Positions 8,129-16,683 of a stretch of DNA of 64,000 nucleotides are shown here, piece by piece (position 1 is the stretch's first letter; every line of letters starts with the position of its first letter). A program made the position numbers and the translations under genes. Below the pieces are notes generated by a model, which did not search any database, was not told the origin of the DNA, and saw only the letters and a program-made list of their open reading frames with translations. Source of the DNA: Microvirga subterranea (GTDB lineage: Bacteria > Pseudomonadota > Alphaproteobacteria > Rhizobiales > Beijerinckiaceae). The DNA is taken from contig NZ_QQBB01000014.1 in the NCBI RefSeq assembly GCF_003350535.1, positions 1-64,000 of the forward strand, given 5' to 3'.

Positions 8129-9250
8129 TCACTTCTGAACGATGTTCGCCACGTTGTTCGAACCGCTCTGGGTGAGGGTTGCCTGATTCAGGGCTCCGGT
8201 CTGGGTGACGTAGCCCTTGTTCCAGCCGGCACCGCCCTGGGTGATGGTGGCATCGTGCCCGCTGCCGTCCTGGTTGATCAGGGCGTACTGGTTGCTGCCG
8301 GCGTACTGGTTGACCGTACCGTCGTTGAGGTTGCCCTTCTGGTAGATGTAGGCCGTGCTCAGAGTTCCGCCCTGGGTGATCGTCGCATCGTTCCAGTTGC
8401 CCTTCTGATCGATCAGGGCGTACTGGTTGGTACCAGCGTACTGGTTGATCGTGCCCTCGTTGCTGAGACCATTCTGAATCACGTAACCTGCGCTCCAGCC
8501 ACCGCCCTGGATGACCGAAGCCTCGTTCCACCTGCCGGTCTGATTGATCACGGCCTCGTTGTTGCTGCCGGCGTACTGATTCACCTTACCGGTGTTGTCG
8601 TCGCCGTTCTGCAGGACGTAGGCCGCGCTCCAGCCGCTGCCGCCCTGCGTAATGTCGGCGACGTTTTCATCGCCGTCCTGGTTGATCTTGGCGAACTGGT
8701 TGCTGCCTGCGAACTGATTGAGCGAAGCTTTGTTGTCATCGCCCTTCTGGTCGAAATAGGCCCAGCCATTGGAGCCGAACTGCTTGTTGGTGATCAGATT
8801 GTCAGAGCTGCGATCACCAACCTGCTTGGCAACCATGGTGTTGTAGGAACCATCCTGCATGTTCACGACCTTGTTGTCGTGAGTGTAGTCCTGCTGGGAG
8901 ATTTGAGCGCTGTTGTGGCTTCCCGACTGGTTGCTGTCGACGACGTTGTCACCGCGGTAGCCGATAAAGTACGTTTCACTCTTGCCCTGAACGACTTCTA
9001 GATTGTTGTTGTTGCCGCTCTGTTGGCCCTTCACTTCATGGGAAATGCCGTCCTGCTTGATGTCCGCTTTGTGGTAGCCGACGCCGCCCTGCGTCAGGTC
9101 AACGCGTCCGATCAAGCCTGACTGCAGGACGCTGGCATTGCTCTGAACGCCAGTCTGGTTGACGGTGGCCTTGTTGTCAGCCGCGAATGCCGCCGAGCCG
9201 ATGAGCGCAAGGCTAACCCCAGCCGACAGCGCAATCAGATGCTTCTTCAT
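8129..9250 (-). CDS. csgA: Major curlin subunit, CsgA-like amyloid protein
   Basis: The 373-residue secreted fibre protein has a clean signal peptide (MKKHLIALSAGVSLALIGSA, cut near AFAA). At least 14 curlin repeats follow, with alternating Q/N-G-N motifs such as NQYAGSNQYALINQDG and ATITQGGAGW. It is more than twice the length of enteric CsgA, which has five repeats. The last half is built from four near-identical units of 45-46 residues. ATG 9250 was chosen over the upstream start at 9337 because the signal peptide begins there. It is the first gene of the leftward curli block. csgE is not found in the window. Confidence 0.92.
   Translation of the reverse strand: MKKHLIALSAGVSLALIGSAAFAADNKATVNQTGVQSNASVLQSGLIGRVDLTQGGVGYHKADIKQDGISHEVKGQQSGNNNNLEVVQGKSETYFIGYRGDNVVDSNQSGSHNSAQISQQDYTHDNKVVNMQDGSYNTMVAKQVGDRSSDNLITNKQFGSNGWAYFDQKGDDNKASLNQFAGSNQFAKINQDGDENVADITQGGSGWSAAYVLQNGDDNTGKVNQYAGSNNEAVINQTGRWNEASVIQGGGWSAGYVIQNGLSNEGTINQYAGTNQYALIDQKGNWNDATITQGGTLSTAYIYQKGNLNDGTVNQYAGSNQYALINQDGSGHDATITQGGAGWNKGYVTQTGALNQATLTQSGSNNVANIVQK
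8174..8719 (-). repeat. Four tandem curlin super-repeats, about 135-138 bp each
   Basis: Units begin at Asn178, Asn224, Asn269 and Asn314 of the curlin, each starting NQ(Y/F)AG(S/T)N and containing a TQGG/IQGG turn about 25 residues later. Periods are 46, 45 and 45 residues. The DNA repeats are imperfect but would allow recombination that changes fibre-protein length. Confidence 0.8.
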
Positions 9251-9417
9251 TGTTCGAATCCCTGTGATTGTTCTGAGGCAGACGCGCCTCCCGATGCGTA
9301 CTGGGACAGTATCCTCGTCCGCCAACGCTGCATTCAACTTACAGACACGCTTACATTACGCAACGGTTGTAAGCTTATATTCCAGGGATCATTGGGATCA
9401 TCTTGTTTTCTGAATTT

Positions 9418-9480
9418 AGTACTTTCGTACTTCAACGATGGCCCGAAGGGGCCAGTGCGCCAATGGCTCGAAAGGGCCAG
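9418..9480. promoter_or_regulatory. Repeats in the control region upstream of the curlin gene
   Basis: The 9251-9721 intergenic region holds an inverted repeat (AGTAC-TTTC-GTACT, 9418-9431). It also holds two direct copies of ATGGC(C/T)CGAA(G/A)GGGCCAG at 9438-9455 and 9463-9480, 25 bases apart, each partly palindromic. They lie about 170-230 bases upstream of the curlin start and could bind a regulator such as the CsgD-like protein. Nothing else was recognised in this gap. Confidence 0.4.
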
Positions 9481-9721
9481 AACATTGTTCTATAGGCCCG
9501 GAGCAGCAGGCTTAACTCGTTGCTGTAACTTGGAAATATATCGGCTTTCACGATGAGGCGGAGAGAGCAGAAAATTTCGCCGACGTCCCTCACGCGGTGG
9601 GTCAAGGTCAAAGCTGATGCTGAATGGGCCGTTCTGCCTTCCGTAGATGTCTTGCAACCGGTCGCTGCAGGTGATGTATAGACGGCGGTTTATCTTTTCG
9701 ATCCGCAAGCGGGAGAAGGCC

Positions 9722-10417
9722 TTGACCGGCACATCGTCCACTTACTCTTGTTGTCCCGAAGGCGGTTGGGATCTCTCGACGGTCTCAGGCAAATGCCGCC
9801 TGCCCCACGTGGGAGTCGTCGCCGGCTCCATGCTGCTGTTCCTGAGCCTGCACAGCGCAGCGTTTGCGCAGACAAACACCAGTCCGCCGGCGTCGAATCC
9901 TGTTGCCCAGGCGCGGCCCACCGCGTGCGACGTGGCATGCATCCGCGAGAATTCCGACCGCGCTGCCCGCTTCTGCGCCCCCCGCATCGAGGCACAGGCG
10001 CCGATCGACTTCGAATGGATCAACCGTCCCTTCGGAAACATCTTCCAGGAAGCGGAACCTTCACCCGAGAGTGCGGCCGCCGTTCGCTATCGTGGCGACT
10101 CGATCCGGTTCCTGAGCCCGCAACGGGAATGGACTCGCGTTTCTTACGAATGCGTTTTCGATACGGCTCAGGACAAGATTGCGGCCGTCAATGTCAGGCT
10201 CGGACGTTTGAATGCGCCGGCCGCCCCACCGCCGACCGCGCAAAGTGGGAATGCATCTCCTCAGCAGAGCGCTCCTCAGCCGCAACCCGGCCAGCCGTCC
10301 GGCAGGCAGCCGCTGAGCGCAGCCACTGCGGCCAACCGCCCGAAGACTAAGCCCGGAGAGCCGAGCCCAATCGACATTCTCCAGGTCAGCCCGCGCCCCG
10401 GCGAAGCAGCTCGGTAA
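9722..10417 (+). CDS. Secreted Cys- and Pro-rich protein, unknown function
   Basis: A hydrophobic signal (VAGSMLLFLSLHSAAFAQ) precedes a mature domain with CDVACIRENSDRAARFC, later a Cys in SYECVF, and the segment AVRYRGDSIRFLSPQREWTR. It ends in a long Pro/Gln-rich tail. Proteins with this Cys and YRGD(S/A)IRF pattern are common unknowns in Hyphomicrobiales. The start is uncertain. TTG 9722 has GGGAGAAGG in front; GTG 9809 and ATG 9830 give shorter signal peptides, and ATG 9647 a longer one. It is divergent from the curlin gene. Confidence 0.6.
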   Translation: MTGTSSTYSCCPEGGWDLSTVSGKCRLPHVGVVAGSMLLFLSLHSAAFAQTNTSPPASNPVAQARPTACDVACIRENSDRAARFCAPRIEAQAPIDFEWINRPFGNIFQEAEPSPESAAAVRYRGDSIRFLSPQREWTRVSYECVFDTAQDKIAAVNVRLGRLNAPAAPPPTAQSGNASPQQSAPQPQPGQPSGRQPLSAATAANRPKTKPGEPSPIDILQVSPRPGEAAR

Positions 10418-10573
10418 GTTTAGGTACTGGAGTAAGTTTCAGCTGCACTGAATGCTGACCTCAAATATCCGATACGCGTGAATGGTCGACGGTTTCAGCA
10501 CTCCCGCTTTCATTCCAAGAGTGCGCCCGACGGCACTCGCCGCGGGGGCTCTTTTGCCACCTCAACCCGCCCT

Positions 10574-10801
10574 TCAGTGCAAAAGCATCCCCAGATCCAC
10601 TCGGTGCAGGACCTCGCCAGACGAACAGACGATCTCTAGCCGCCAGCCTAGCCAGTCTTCCTTCGTGCCGCTCAATTCCTGGCGCAGCTCCCGAATAGCC
10701 TTTGCAGCTTCGATTTTGGCAGTCTGCAGGTCAGGTACCTCGACTCCCGTATCGTCCAAGATCACGTCGTGATCGCTTACAAGATTGAAATAGAAGCGCA
10801 T
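10574..10801 (-). CDS. DUF6894-like small protein
   Basis: The 75-residue protein begins MRFYFNLVSDHDVILDDTG and continues VEVPDLQTAKIEAAKAIREL, the pattern of the DUF6894 family (RYFFHL, D.EG.E.PDLE.A..EA). The family is widespread and often multicopy in Methylobacteriaceae and Bradyrhizobiaceae. Function unknown. It stands alone in this window. Confidence 0.75.
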   Translation of the reverse strand: MRFYFNLVSDHDVILDDTGVEVPDLQTAKIEAAKAIRELRQELSGTKEDWLGWRLEIVCSSGEVLHRVDLGMLLH

Positions 10802-10903
10802 GAGATCCCTGCATCACCCGGATCGTCCAAAGCCTTGGTTGCCGCTTGCTCCTATCCCGTCGACCAGGGAATGCGCATCGAACCTTGGCAAAGCTACGAT
10901 CAC

Positions 10904-11314
10904 TTAACTACGGTGCTGCTCGTCGGCCGTGACCGGGACGAGATTCTCGACCGACACCCATCCGACATCGGGCCTTGGGCAGGGCACCAGATATGCGCGC
11001 CCCTCGTCCAGCTTTTCCACGCGACATGGAATGGCGCGTTGGTCGCCTGGGGGGCGGTAGACGACGATGGCGCCGATCTGCAGTTGGTCCCCCGAGGCGG
11101 GCCCCTGTGCCGACACTTCGGTCGCCTGCTGTGAACCGATGGCCGACGTTCCCGCTCGCAGGCGGTCCAGGGTCGCAATCGCCACGCGAGCCCGATCCCG
11201 GTAGCGCTCGCTGACGACCCTAAGAAGCGGACCTGGCGCCCGTCCGGGATACCAGGACACGCCTCCGATTTTTGCGAGTTCCTCCGCAACAGCTTCAATT
11301 TCTTCTTCAGTCAT
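10904..11314 (-). CDS. Hypothetical cytosolic protein
   Basis: The protein starts MTEEEIEAVAEELAKIGG and has a central helical part and a beta-rich end (IGAIVVYRPPGDQRAIPCRV, then VGWVSVENLVPV). No signal peptide or membrane span. I chose ATG 11314 because the first ten residues of the longer frame are not conserved-looking. I remember similar unnamed proteins from Methylobacterium/Microvirga, but give no function. Confidence 0.6.
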   Translation of the reverse strand: MTEEEIEAVAEELAKIGGVSWYPGRAPGPLLRVVSERYRDRARVAIATLDRLRAGTSAIGSQQATEVSAQGPASGDQLQIGAIVVYRPPGDQRAIPCRVEKLDEGRAYLVPCPRPDVGWVSVENLVPVTADEQHRS

Positions 11315-11670
11315 CGCTATTCTCTGGAACCGAGGCTGCACAATGGAAAAACGTTTACACGACCGATAGTCGTGAAACCGTTAAAACCGCCGAGCTTGGC
11401 ATCGTAGGAAAGTTCGAATCCAGCAGTTATCTCCGCTGCCGGCCAAATTCCCGACCCGTCTTTTCAATCATAAGGATAAATGCATCCCGGAAAAGCACAA
11501 CCGGTCGTCCCGCCCATCGCCGGCTCCTCATCCTAACAGCCGGCGCGGGTCTGATACATTTATGGAATGGCATCTCTCGAAACAAAAGCGTAGCTTTTCC
11601 GTTGCTTCTACCGAGAGTTCGGTCGGCCGAGATTTTCCTGCCTCACTCGACGTATTCGGGAGTTTGTCCA
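11315..11670. other. Intergenic region between divergent hypothetical genes
   Basis: No gene is supported. A small inverted repeat AAAAGC-GTA-GCTTTT is visible near 11584-11598. The region should hold promoters for both flanking genes, but I cannot point to clear -35/-10 boxes. Confidence 0.35.
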
Positions 11671-12117
11671 GTGACGACACTCAAGGAATTCGAGGAAGCC
11701 CTGCGCGAGCAGGGAATGAATATGGCTCTGGCAATCCTCCAGAAGCTTCGCGATCGGGACCGGACAAGGCGATCGATAACCCCAGGCCGACGCATCGCCG
11801 GGAAGAAGATGACGCCTGAGTTGGCCCGTCAGATCCTGGAACTGCATGCCACTACCGAGATGACCCAGCAGGAAATTGCCTTCAAACTTGGCGTCAATCA
11901 GGGGCGTGTGAACGAAGTCATCAAGCGTGGCAAGTGGCTCCAGGACGATCCGTCTGCTCCCGAAGCGGTAGCTCGCGATCGGGCCAAGGCTCGGATGTCG
12001 GGCTCGAAGGGTGTCGAGAAACCTACAAGGCGCTTGGAACGAACGGAGCGCCCGCGTCGGGAGCGGTCGCGAACAGTCACTGATCGGCAGCCCGAACTTT
12101 CGTTCGGAGACGAATGA
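11671..12117 (+). CDS. Small helix-turn-helix protein
   Basis: The 148-residue product has an N-terminal helix (VTTLKEFEEALREQG), then a helix-turn-helix (MTPELARQILELHATTEMTQ, QEIAFKLGVNQGRVNEVIKR) and a basic, disordered tail rich in Arg and Lys. The DNA-binding part resembles the sigma-70 region 4 / Sin3-like HTH class. GTG 11671 was chosen because the upstream sequence reads as non-coding. A terminator-like hairpin follows 47 bases downstream. Confidence 0.6.
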   Translation: MTTLKEFEEALREQGMNMALAILQKLRDRDRTRRSITPGRRIAGKKMTPELARQILELHATTEMTQQEIAFKLGVNQGRVNEVIKRGKWLQDDPSAPEAVARDRAKARMSGSKGVEKPTRRLERTERPRRERSRTVTDRQPELSFGDE

Positions 12118-12163
12118 TAATCGATCCAAGAGCATCTCGAACCGCACCATGATGTTGACGTTC

Positions 12164-12209
12164 AAAGCCCCGCTGGATTCATTTGCAACTAAGTTGCATA
12201 GCGGGGTTT
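12164..12209. terminator. Terminator-like nested hairpin
   Basis: Outer arms CCCCGCT and AGCGGGG, flanked by AAAG and TTT, enclose a second perfect stem GCAACT-A-AGTTGC (12185-12197). The A/T flanks suggest a terminator working in both directions. It separates the HTH gene from psuK. Confidence 0.6.
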
Positions 12210-12252
12210 AAAGAGCCAATGGTGCACCCTATCGCATTGCAACGGAGGTGAC

Positions 12253-13242
12253 TTGTTCACAGAAAAAGCAGCGCACGGAAAGGTGGTTTGTGTTGGTGGA
12301 GCAGCAATCGACCGTAAATATATCGCTCGTTCGCCCGTGACTCTTGGAACGTCGAATCCCGTAGATTCTCAGGTCTGCTTCGGGGGCGTGGCAAGAAATG
12401 TCGCGGAGAACCTCTCCCGTCTAGGCGTCTCCAGTTCGCTCGTCTCCGTGCTGGGGGACGATGAGAATGGCCGTGCAATCACAAGCCACTTAGGCGAATT
12501 GGGGGTCGGCACTCATTCCTGCGAATTCGCACGCAACGGTCGAACGGCCGAGTACGTCGCCGTTCTCGAACCAGGGGGCGACCTAGTGGTCGGTCTTGCC
12601 GACATGGCGATTTTTGACGCTTTTACGACAGATCTTCTCGAGAGCCGCTGGCCCGAAATTGCATCGGGTGAATGGATCTTCGCGGACTGCAATCTTCCCC
12701 AGGCCACTCTCGCGTCGCTCGTAAGGTTGGCAGGCGAACAGAGGCTCAGTCTTGCTATCGATGCAGTCTCTACCGCCAAAGCAAAACGCCTGCCGCAGGA
12801 CCTTTCAGGAGTCGGCATTCTATTCCTCAACCTCGACGAAGCGAGGGCCCTCGTCGGGGAGGAAGAAAATTGCACCTCGTCCCTTGAAGATGCATCATCG
12901 GTTCTGCTCAGTCGCGGCGCATGCCGAGTAATCCTGACGAATGGATCCGATGGCTTGCTTGTTGCCGACAGCAGCATTTCGGTGCGGCTCGGGGCCGCCG
13001 AAGTGAAAGTCATGGATGTTACAGGCGCGGGCGATGCTCTCATTGCCGGCACACTCGCGGCCATGATCGCAGGCCATTCAGTGACCGCCGCTGCACAATA
13101 CGGCATGATGGCCGCCCGGTTAACCATTGAGCATCCTGGCAGCGTACGGCCCGACCTCTCCGCTGCCTTGGTCGAAACTCGCCTCAAGCACCCGTTCGAT
13201 GAGTCATGTCATGACGCAAGCTTTAACACACCAACTCGTTGA
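12253..13242 (+). CDS. psuK: PfkB-family sugar kinase, probable pseudouridine kinase PsuK
   Basis: PsuK phosphorylates pseudouridine at the 5'-OH. The protein shows both PfkB signatures: the N-terminal Gly-rich VCFGGVARNVAENLSRLG and the C-terminal VMDVTGAGDALIAGTLAAM, which carries the catalytic Asp of DTGAGD. Assignment to PsuK rather than another PfkB kinase rests on the psuG gene that overlaps its 3' end. The start is TTG 12253, five bases or less after GGAGGTG, a strong ribosome binding site that decides the start. Confidence 0.85.
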   Translation: MFTEKAAHGKVVCVGGAAIDRKYIARSPVTLGTSNPVDSQVCFGGVARNVAENLSRLGVSSSLVSVLGDDENGRAITSHLGELGVGTHSCEFARNGRTAEYVAVLEPGGDLVVGLADMAIFDAFTTDLLESRWPEIASGEWIFADCNLPQATLASLVRLAGEQRLSLAIDAVSTAKAKRLPQDLSGVGILFLNLDEARALVGEEENCTSSLEDASSVLLSRGACRVILTNGSDGLLVADSSISVRLGAAEVKVMDVTGAGDALIAGTLAAMIAGHSVTAAAQYGMMAARLTIEHPGSVRPDLSAALVETRLKHPFDESCHDASFNTPTR

Positions 13243-14140
13243 CATTTCGCCCGAAGTGCAGGCTGCGATGGACGATGGACGTCCCGTGGTCGCCCTTGAG
13301 TCCACCATCATTACACATGGGATGCCGTACCCTCAAAACGTCGCCACCGCTCGCGACGTTGAGGCGGTTGTTCGCGGCGGCGGAGCTGTGCCGGCCACAA
13401 TTGCAGTTGTGGAGGGTCGGATCAAGGTCGGCCTCTCGGCCGAGCAGCTCGATTGGCTCGGGACGGCGCAGGATGTCCTGAAGCTCAGTCGATCCGACCT
13501 CCCCTATGCCGTGTCGGCAAAGCGCCATGGATCCACGACAGTGGCTGCGACGATGATTTGCGCCCACTTGGCAGGAATCCGGGTTTTCGCGACGGGCGGG
13601 ATCGGAGGCGTGCATCAAGGCTTCGAGGAAACGATGGACGTTTCTGCGGATCTGGATGAACTTGCACAGACGCCGGTCACGGTGATTTGCGCAGGCGCGA
13701 AAGCGATCCTGGATATTCCGCGTACGCTCGAATATCTAGAAACGCGCGGCGTACCCGTTGTCGGATACGAAACAGATGTCTTTCCCGCATTCTGGAGCCG
13801 GGCGAGCACGTTGCCCGTACCGATCCGGCTCGATGGACCTGAGGCAGTTGCGGACCTGATCCTCGCAAAGCAAAGACTTGGGTTGAAGGGGGCCGTCCTT
13901 GTGGCCAACCCCATACCCGAAGTCGACGAAATCCCGTTCGATGAGATGAACCGCTTCATCAGTACGGCAATTCAAGCCGCAAAGGCACGGAGCATCTCGG
14001 GCAAAGCCGTCACTCCTTTCCTTCTGTCTCACATTTATGAAATCACCAAGGGCCGTAGCCTTTCGGCCAACATCTCCCTCGTCCGGAACAATGCCGCACT
14101 TGCTGCACATGTGGCCGCGGCTCTTGCTCAGAGAGCCTGA
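13199..14140 (+). CDS. psuG: Pseudouridine-5'-phosphate glycosidase PsuG
   Basis: PsuG cleaves the C-C glycosidic bond of pseudouridine 5'-phosphate to uracil and ribose 5-phosphate. The protein follows E. coli PsuG along its length: VVALESTIITHGMPYPQN, VPATIAVVEGRIKVGLS, the glycine motif FATGGIGGVHQG, CAGAKAILDIPRTLEYLE with the catalytic Lys, and VLVANPIPE. It overlaps psuK by 44 bases, which suggests translational coupling. ATG 13211 is an alternative start. Freed uracil could feed reductive pyrimidine breakdown, for which a dihydropyrimidinase lies 4.7 kb away. Confidence 0.95.
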   Translation: MSHVMTQALTHQLVDISPEVQAAMDDGRPVVALESTIITHGMPYPQNVATARDVEAVVRGGGAVPATIAVVEGRIKVGLSAEQLDWLGTAQDVLKLSRSDLPYAVSAKRHGSTTVAATMICAHLAGIRVFATGGIGGVHQGFEETMDVSADLDELAQTPVTVICAGAKAILDIPRTLEYLETRGVPVVGYETDVFPAFWSRASTLPVPIRLDGPEAVADLILAKQRLGLKGAVLVANPIPEVDEIPFDEMNRFISTAIQAAKARSISGKAVTPFLLSHIYEITKGRSLSANISLVRNNAALAAHVAAALAQRA

Positions 14141-14173
14141 CAGATCCCGGACACATGACATAAAACGGGCTGT

Positions 14174-15154
14174 CTATTGCAGCCGCGGAGAGCGCATGAA
14201 GCGGGTGCGATCGGCTGACCGGATCGACACGTCAAATCGATCGCCTTCCCTATCCAGCGTCAGCGTGATGTCGACACCGGCTGGGCCAAGCGCCCAGATC
14301 GCCTGGTAGAAGCCCGAAAGGGAGGTCACGGGTTGACCCGCCACGGCGTGCACGAGGTCACCTGCACGCAGCCCGGCCCGTTGGGCTGGTGCGTCGCCAG
14401 CAAGACCGATGATTGCAACCTGACCGCCTTCGGCCTCGGACGCGTAGAGCCCAAGCCAGGGGCGTGGCGGCTGACTGACCCTGCCCAGGGTAAGAAGGTC
14501 GTCCAAGATAGGCTTCAGGAGATCGATCGGAACGCTCATGTTGAGCGGAACGATATGTCCGCCGTCCGCTTCATGCTGAAGCTGCAGCGAACCGATCCCG
14601 ACGAGGTCCCCTCGCGCGCCTATGACGGCGGTGCCACCCCAGTTCGGATGCGCGGGGGCCGTAAAGATGGCGTCGTCGATGAAATATTCCCAATAGCCTG
14701 CAAATTCCTGTCGCGCGACCACGGTGGCGGCAAGAGAATGTGCGCTTCCGCCAGCGCCCGCGACGACAACGTCGGCTCCTGGGGAAAGCCGTCGGGAGTC
14801 GCCGAGAGGCATGACAGGAGAATTGAGGCTCTTATAAGCCTGAACCAGCCCGAAGCCGCTGGCATAATCATACGCCGTGACATGCCCCGCGACAGCGCGC
14901 CCATCGTTGGTTGTCAGCCAAACCTCCTCGGCTTCGGCAATCAGGTACCCGATCGTGAGGATTAGCCCGTCCTCACGGATAATGACTCCCTGTCCCGCAC
15001 GCTCGACGCCCAGAGTCTGGGCCGTAAACGCATCTTCGGGCACATGAGAGCGCAGTGCTACGACCGAACTTAGCGCCTGTGCGAGGTCATAGGCCAAAGC
15101 GTCCGGGTCCGGCTGAAAGTTGGGCGGGATCCGCCATTCGTCCGACGAATGCAT
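14174..15154 (-). CDS. HtrA/DegP-like protein with PDZ domain, catalytic triad lost
   Basis: The fold matches S1C proteases followed by one PDZ domain (about 225-310: PWLGLYASEA, APAQRAGLRAGDLVHAVAGQ). All three catalytic residues appear replaced. The His motif (LTNxHVV) reads LTIGYLI, the Asp position (DPxTDLAVL) reads DYASGFGLV, and the Ser motif GNSGGP reads PNWGGTA. There is no signal peptide. It is therefore probably a cytosolic binding or scaffold protein, not a protease. ATG 15154 was chosen over 15169. It is convergent with psuG and follows the dehydrogenase gene on the same strand. Confidence 0.8.
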   Translation of the reverse strand: MHSSDEWRIPPNFQPDPDALAYDLAQALSSVVALRSHVPEDAFTAQTLGVERAGQGVIIREDGLILTIGYLIAEAEEVWLTTNDGRAVAGHVTAYDYASGFGLVQAYKSLNSPVMPLGDSRRLSPGADVVVAGAGGSAHSLAATVVARQEFAGYWEYFIDDAIFTAPAHPNWGGTAVIGARGDLVGIGSLQLQHEADGGHIVPLNMSVPIDLLKPILDDLLTLGRVSQPPRPWLGLYASEAEGGQVAIIGLAGDAPAQRAGLRAGDLVHAVAGQPVTSLSGFYQAIWALGPAGVDITLTLDREGDRFDVSIRSADRTRFMRSPRLQ

Positions 15155-15280
15155 TGTGCACTCCTCCACTCGACCCTGTCCTGCTTTTCGGCTGAGGACA
15201 GGGGTCGTTCGACGGAGCCTGCACCTGAGCCAGAATTCGTCAAGTGCTGCGAGGATCAGAGCAGGTTTAGCCGCCGTTCC

Positions 15281-16180
15281 TCATGTCGCCTCACGAGGTG
15301 AGACCCCGTTGAGACCTGCGACGACGTCTGCAAGCATGGGCACGTAGTCCTCGCCATGCCCAGTGCCGACGGCAAGGGCGAAACTGTTCCGTACGGCCGC
15401 GCCCATGGGGTTCGCCAGTCCAGCGGCGTTGGCGAAGGACGCTAGATACGTCATGTCCTTCAAGCCATTGCGGATGGCGAACTTATGGGCGTTCGGATCC
15501 CGGTCGAGCACCCACTTGAAGAAGGTTTGATAGAATGGACAGTCCATTCGCCCTCCACGAATGACGCTGTCAAAGACCTGGGATGTCAGTCCTGCCTTTG
15601 CTCCAAGAGCCAACGCTTCCGAATAGAGCGCAGCATATCCCATCGATAGGAAATTGTTCAGGAGCTTCATGGTGTGCCCGGTTCCGGTAGGACCAGTGTG
15701 GACGACACGCGCCGCAAAGGCCTCGAGAACCGGTCTGGCACGCGCTACCACGTCTGGATCGCCGCCAACCATGACATCGAGGGTCCCGGCGTGAGCATCC
15801 GCTGGCGTGCGGCTGAGAGGAGCATCAATGAGGGTAATGTTGCTCTTTGCTAAATCGCCGGCCAGGCGGGTCGTAACGGACGGGTCGGACGTGGAGCAGT
15901 CGATGATCAGGAGAGGCTTTCCGGCCGCAACGAGTCCATCCGGCCCGGATATGACTTCTTGGACTTCAGGTGATCCAGTAACACAGAGCAGGACCACGTC
16001 CGATTGTAGCGCGAGTTCCCGGGCCGTATCGGCTTCTTCGGCCCCGCGTGCCTTGAGGTTCTCGACAGGCGCACGATTGCGGTGCCCCACGACGGTCAGG
16101 GGCCAGCCCTTGTCAACGAGGTTTCCGGCCATTCCGTGGCCCATAAGACCGACGCCGATAAATCCGATCCGTTCCTTCAC
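15281..16180 (-). CDS. NAD(P)-dependent beta-hydroxyacid dehydrogenase (HIBADH family)
   Basis: The family oxidises 3-hydroxyisobutyrate, tartronate semialdehyde and similar acids. The Rossmann motif IGFIGVGLMGHGMAGNLV opens the protein. DAPLSRTPADAHAGTLDVMV matches the substrate-binding signature and GHTMKLLNNFLSMG carries the catalytic Lys (Lys in K-L-x-N-N). GTG 16180 is preceded by GGGAGGA and fits the family start. Substrate cannot be read from sequence. Near a uracil-forming and cyclic-amide-opening gene set, a 3-hydroxypropionate/methylmalonate-semialdehyde type substrate is conceivable. Confidence 0.88.
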   Translation of the reverse strand: MKERIGFIGVGLMGHGMAGNLVDKGWPLTVVGHRNRAPVENLKARGAEEADTARELALQSDVVLLCVTGSPEVQEVISGPDGLVAAGKPLLIIDCSTSDPSVTTRLAGDLAKSNITLIDAPLSRTPADAHAGTLDVMVGGDPDVVARARPVLEAFAARVVHTGPTGTGHTMKLLNNFLSMGYAALYSEALALGAKAGLTSQVFDSVIRGGRMDCPFYQTFFKWVLDRDPNAHKFAIRNGLKDMTYLASFANAAGLANPMGAAVRNSFALAVGTGHGEDYVPMLADVVAGLNGVSPREAT

Positions 16181-16324
16181 CCGATTTTCCTCCCGAGCTT
16201 GCGTTGGCAGCCACGAATGCGGCACACTCGTTCTCATAATAGGATCGACTTCGAGCCTATGGGCCCTCGGCCGCATTTTCTCCCCCTTTTTCCATTGTAT
16301 GATAGCAACGTTCTCGAAAGTCGA

Positions 16325-16540
16325 ATGGTCTCAGCCATGCTGCCACGTTCCTTCATCGCCGTGCTGGCGATCGCGCTCGGTCTTCCGTTTCTGATCCTGC
16401 TCGCCCTCGTCTCCTCCGGTTCCGGGGTCAGTCCGAAGGCTCTCACGAGTGTTTTGAACATCCTCGTTCTGTCTTCATTCCTGATACTCATGATCTTTGA
16501 GATCAAACGGCTCGTCGATCAGCCGACGGACGGTCATTGA
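16325..16540 (+). CDS. Small two-span membrane protein
   Basis: The 71-residue product has two hydrophobic helices (SFIAVLAIALGLPFLILLAL and VLNILVLSSFLILMIF), joined by a short Ser/Gly loop, and a charged end KRLVDQPTDGH. No family recognised. ATG 16337 is an alternative start. It is divergent from the dehydrogenase gene. Confidence 0.55.
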   Translation: MVSAMLPRSFIAVLAIALGLPFLILLALVSSGSGVSPKALTSVLNILVLSSFLILMIFEIKRLVDQPTDGH

Positions 16541-16683
16541 GATGGTCCGCAAGGAAGGCCCGCATCGTTGAGCCGGGAATCCTTTGAAGTTGTGGCTAGA
16601 GTTCTCGATACCCCAAAATAGTCGGAACCATCGTGCCGTCCGAGAGTAGAAAGCTCGAGAGTACGGAAGGCACAGGAGTGGGT

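Noticed and set aside
8174..8719. Repeats as a non-coding satellite
   Set aside because: They keep the curlin reading frame and repeat motif throughout.
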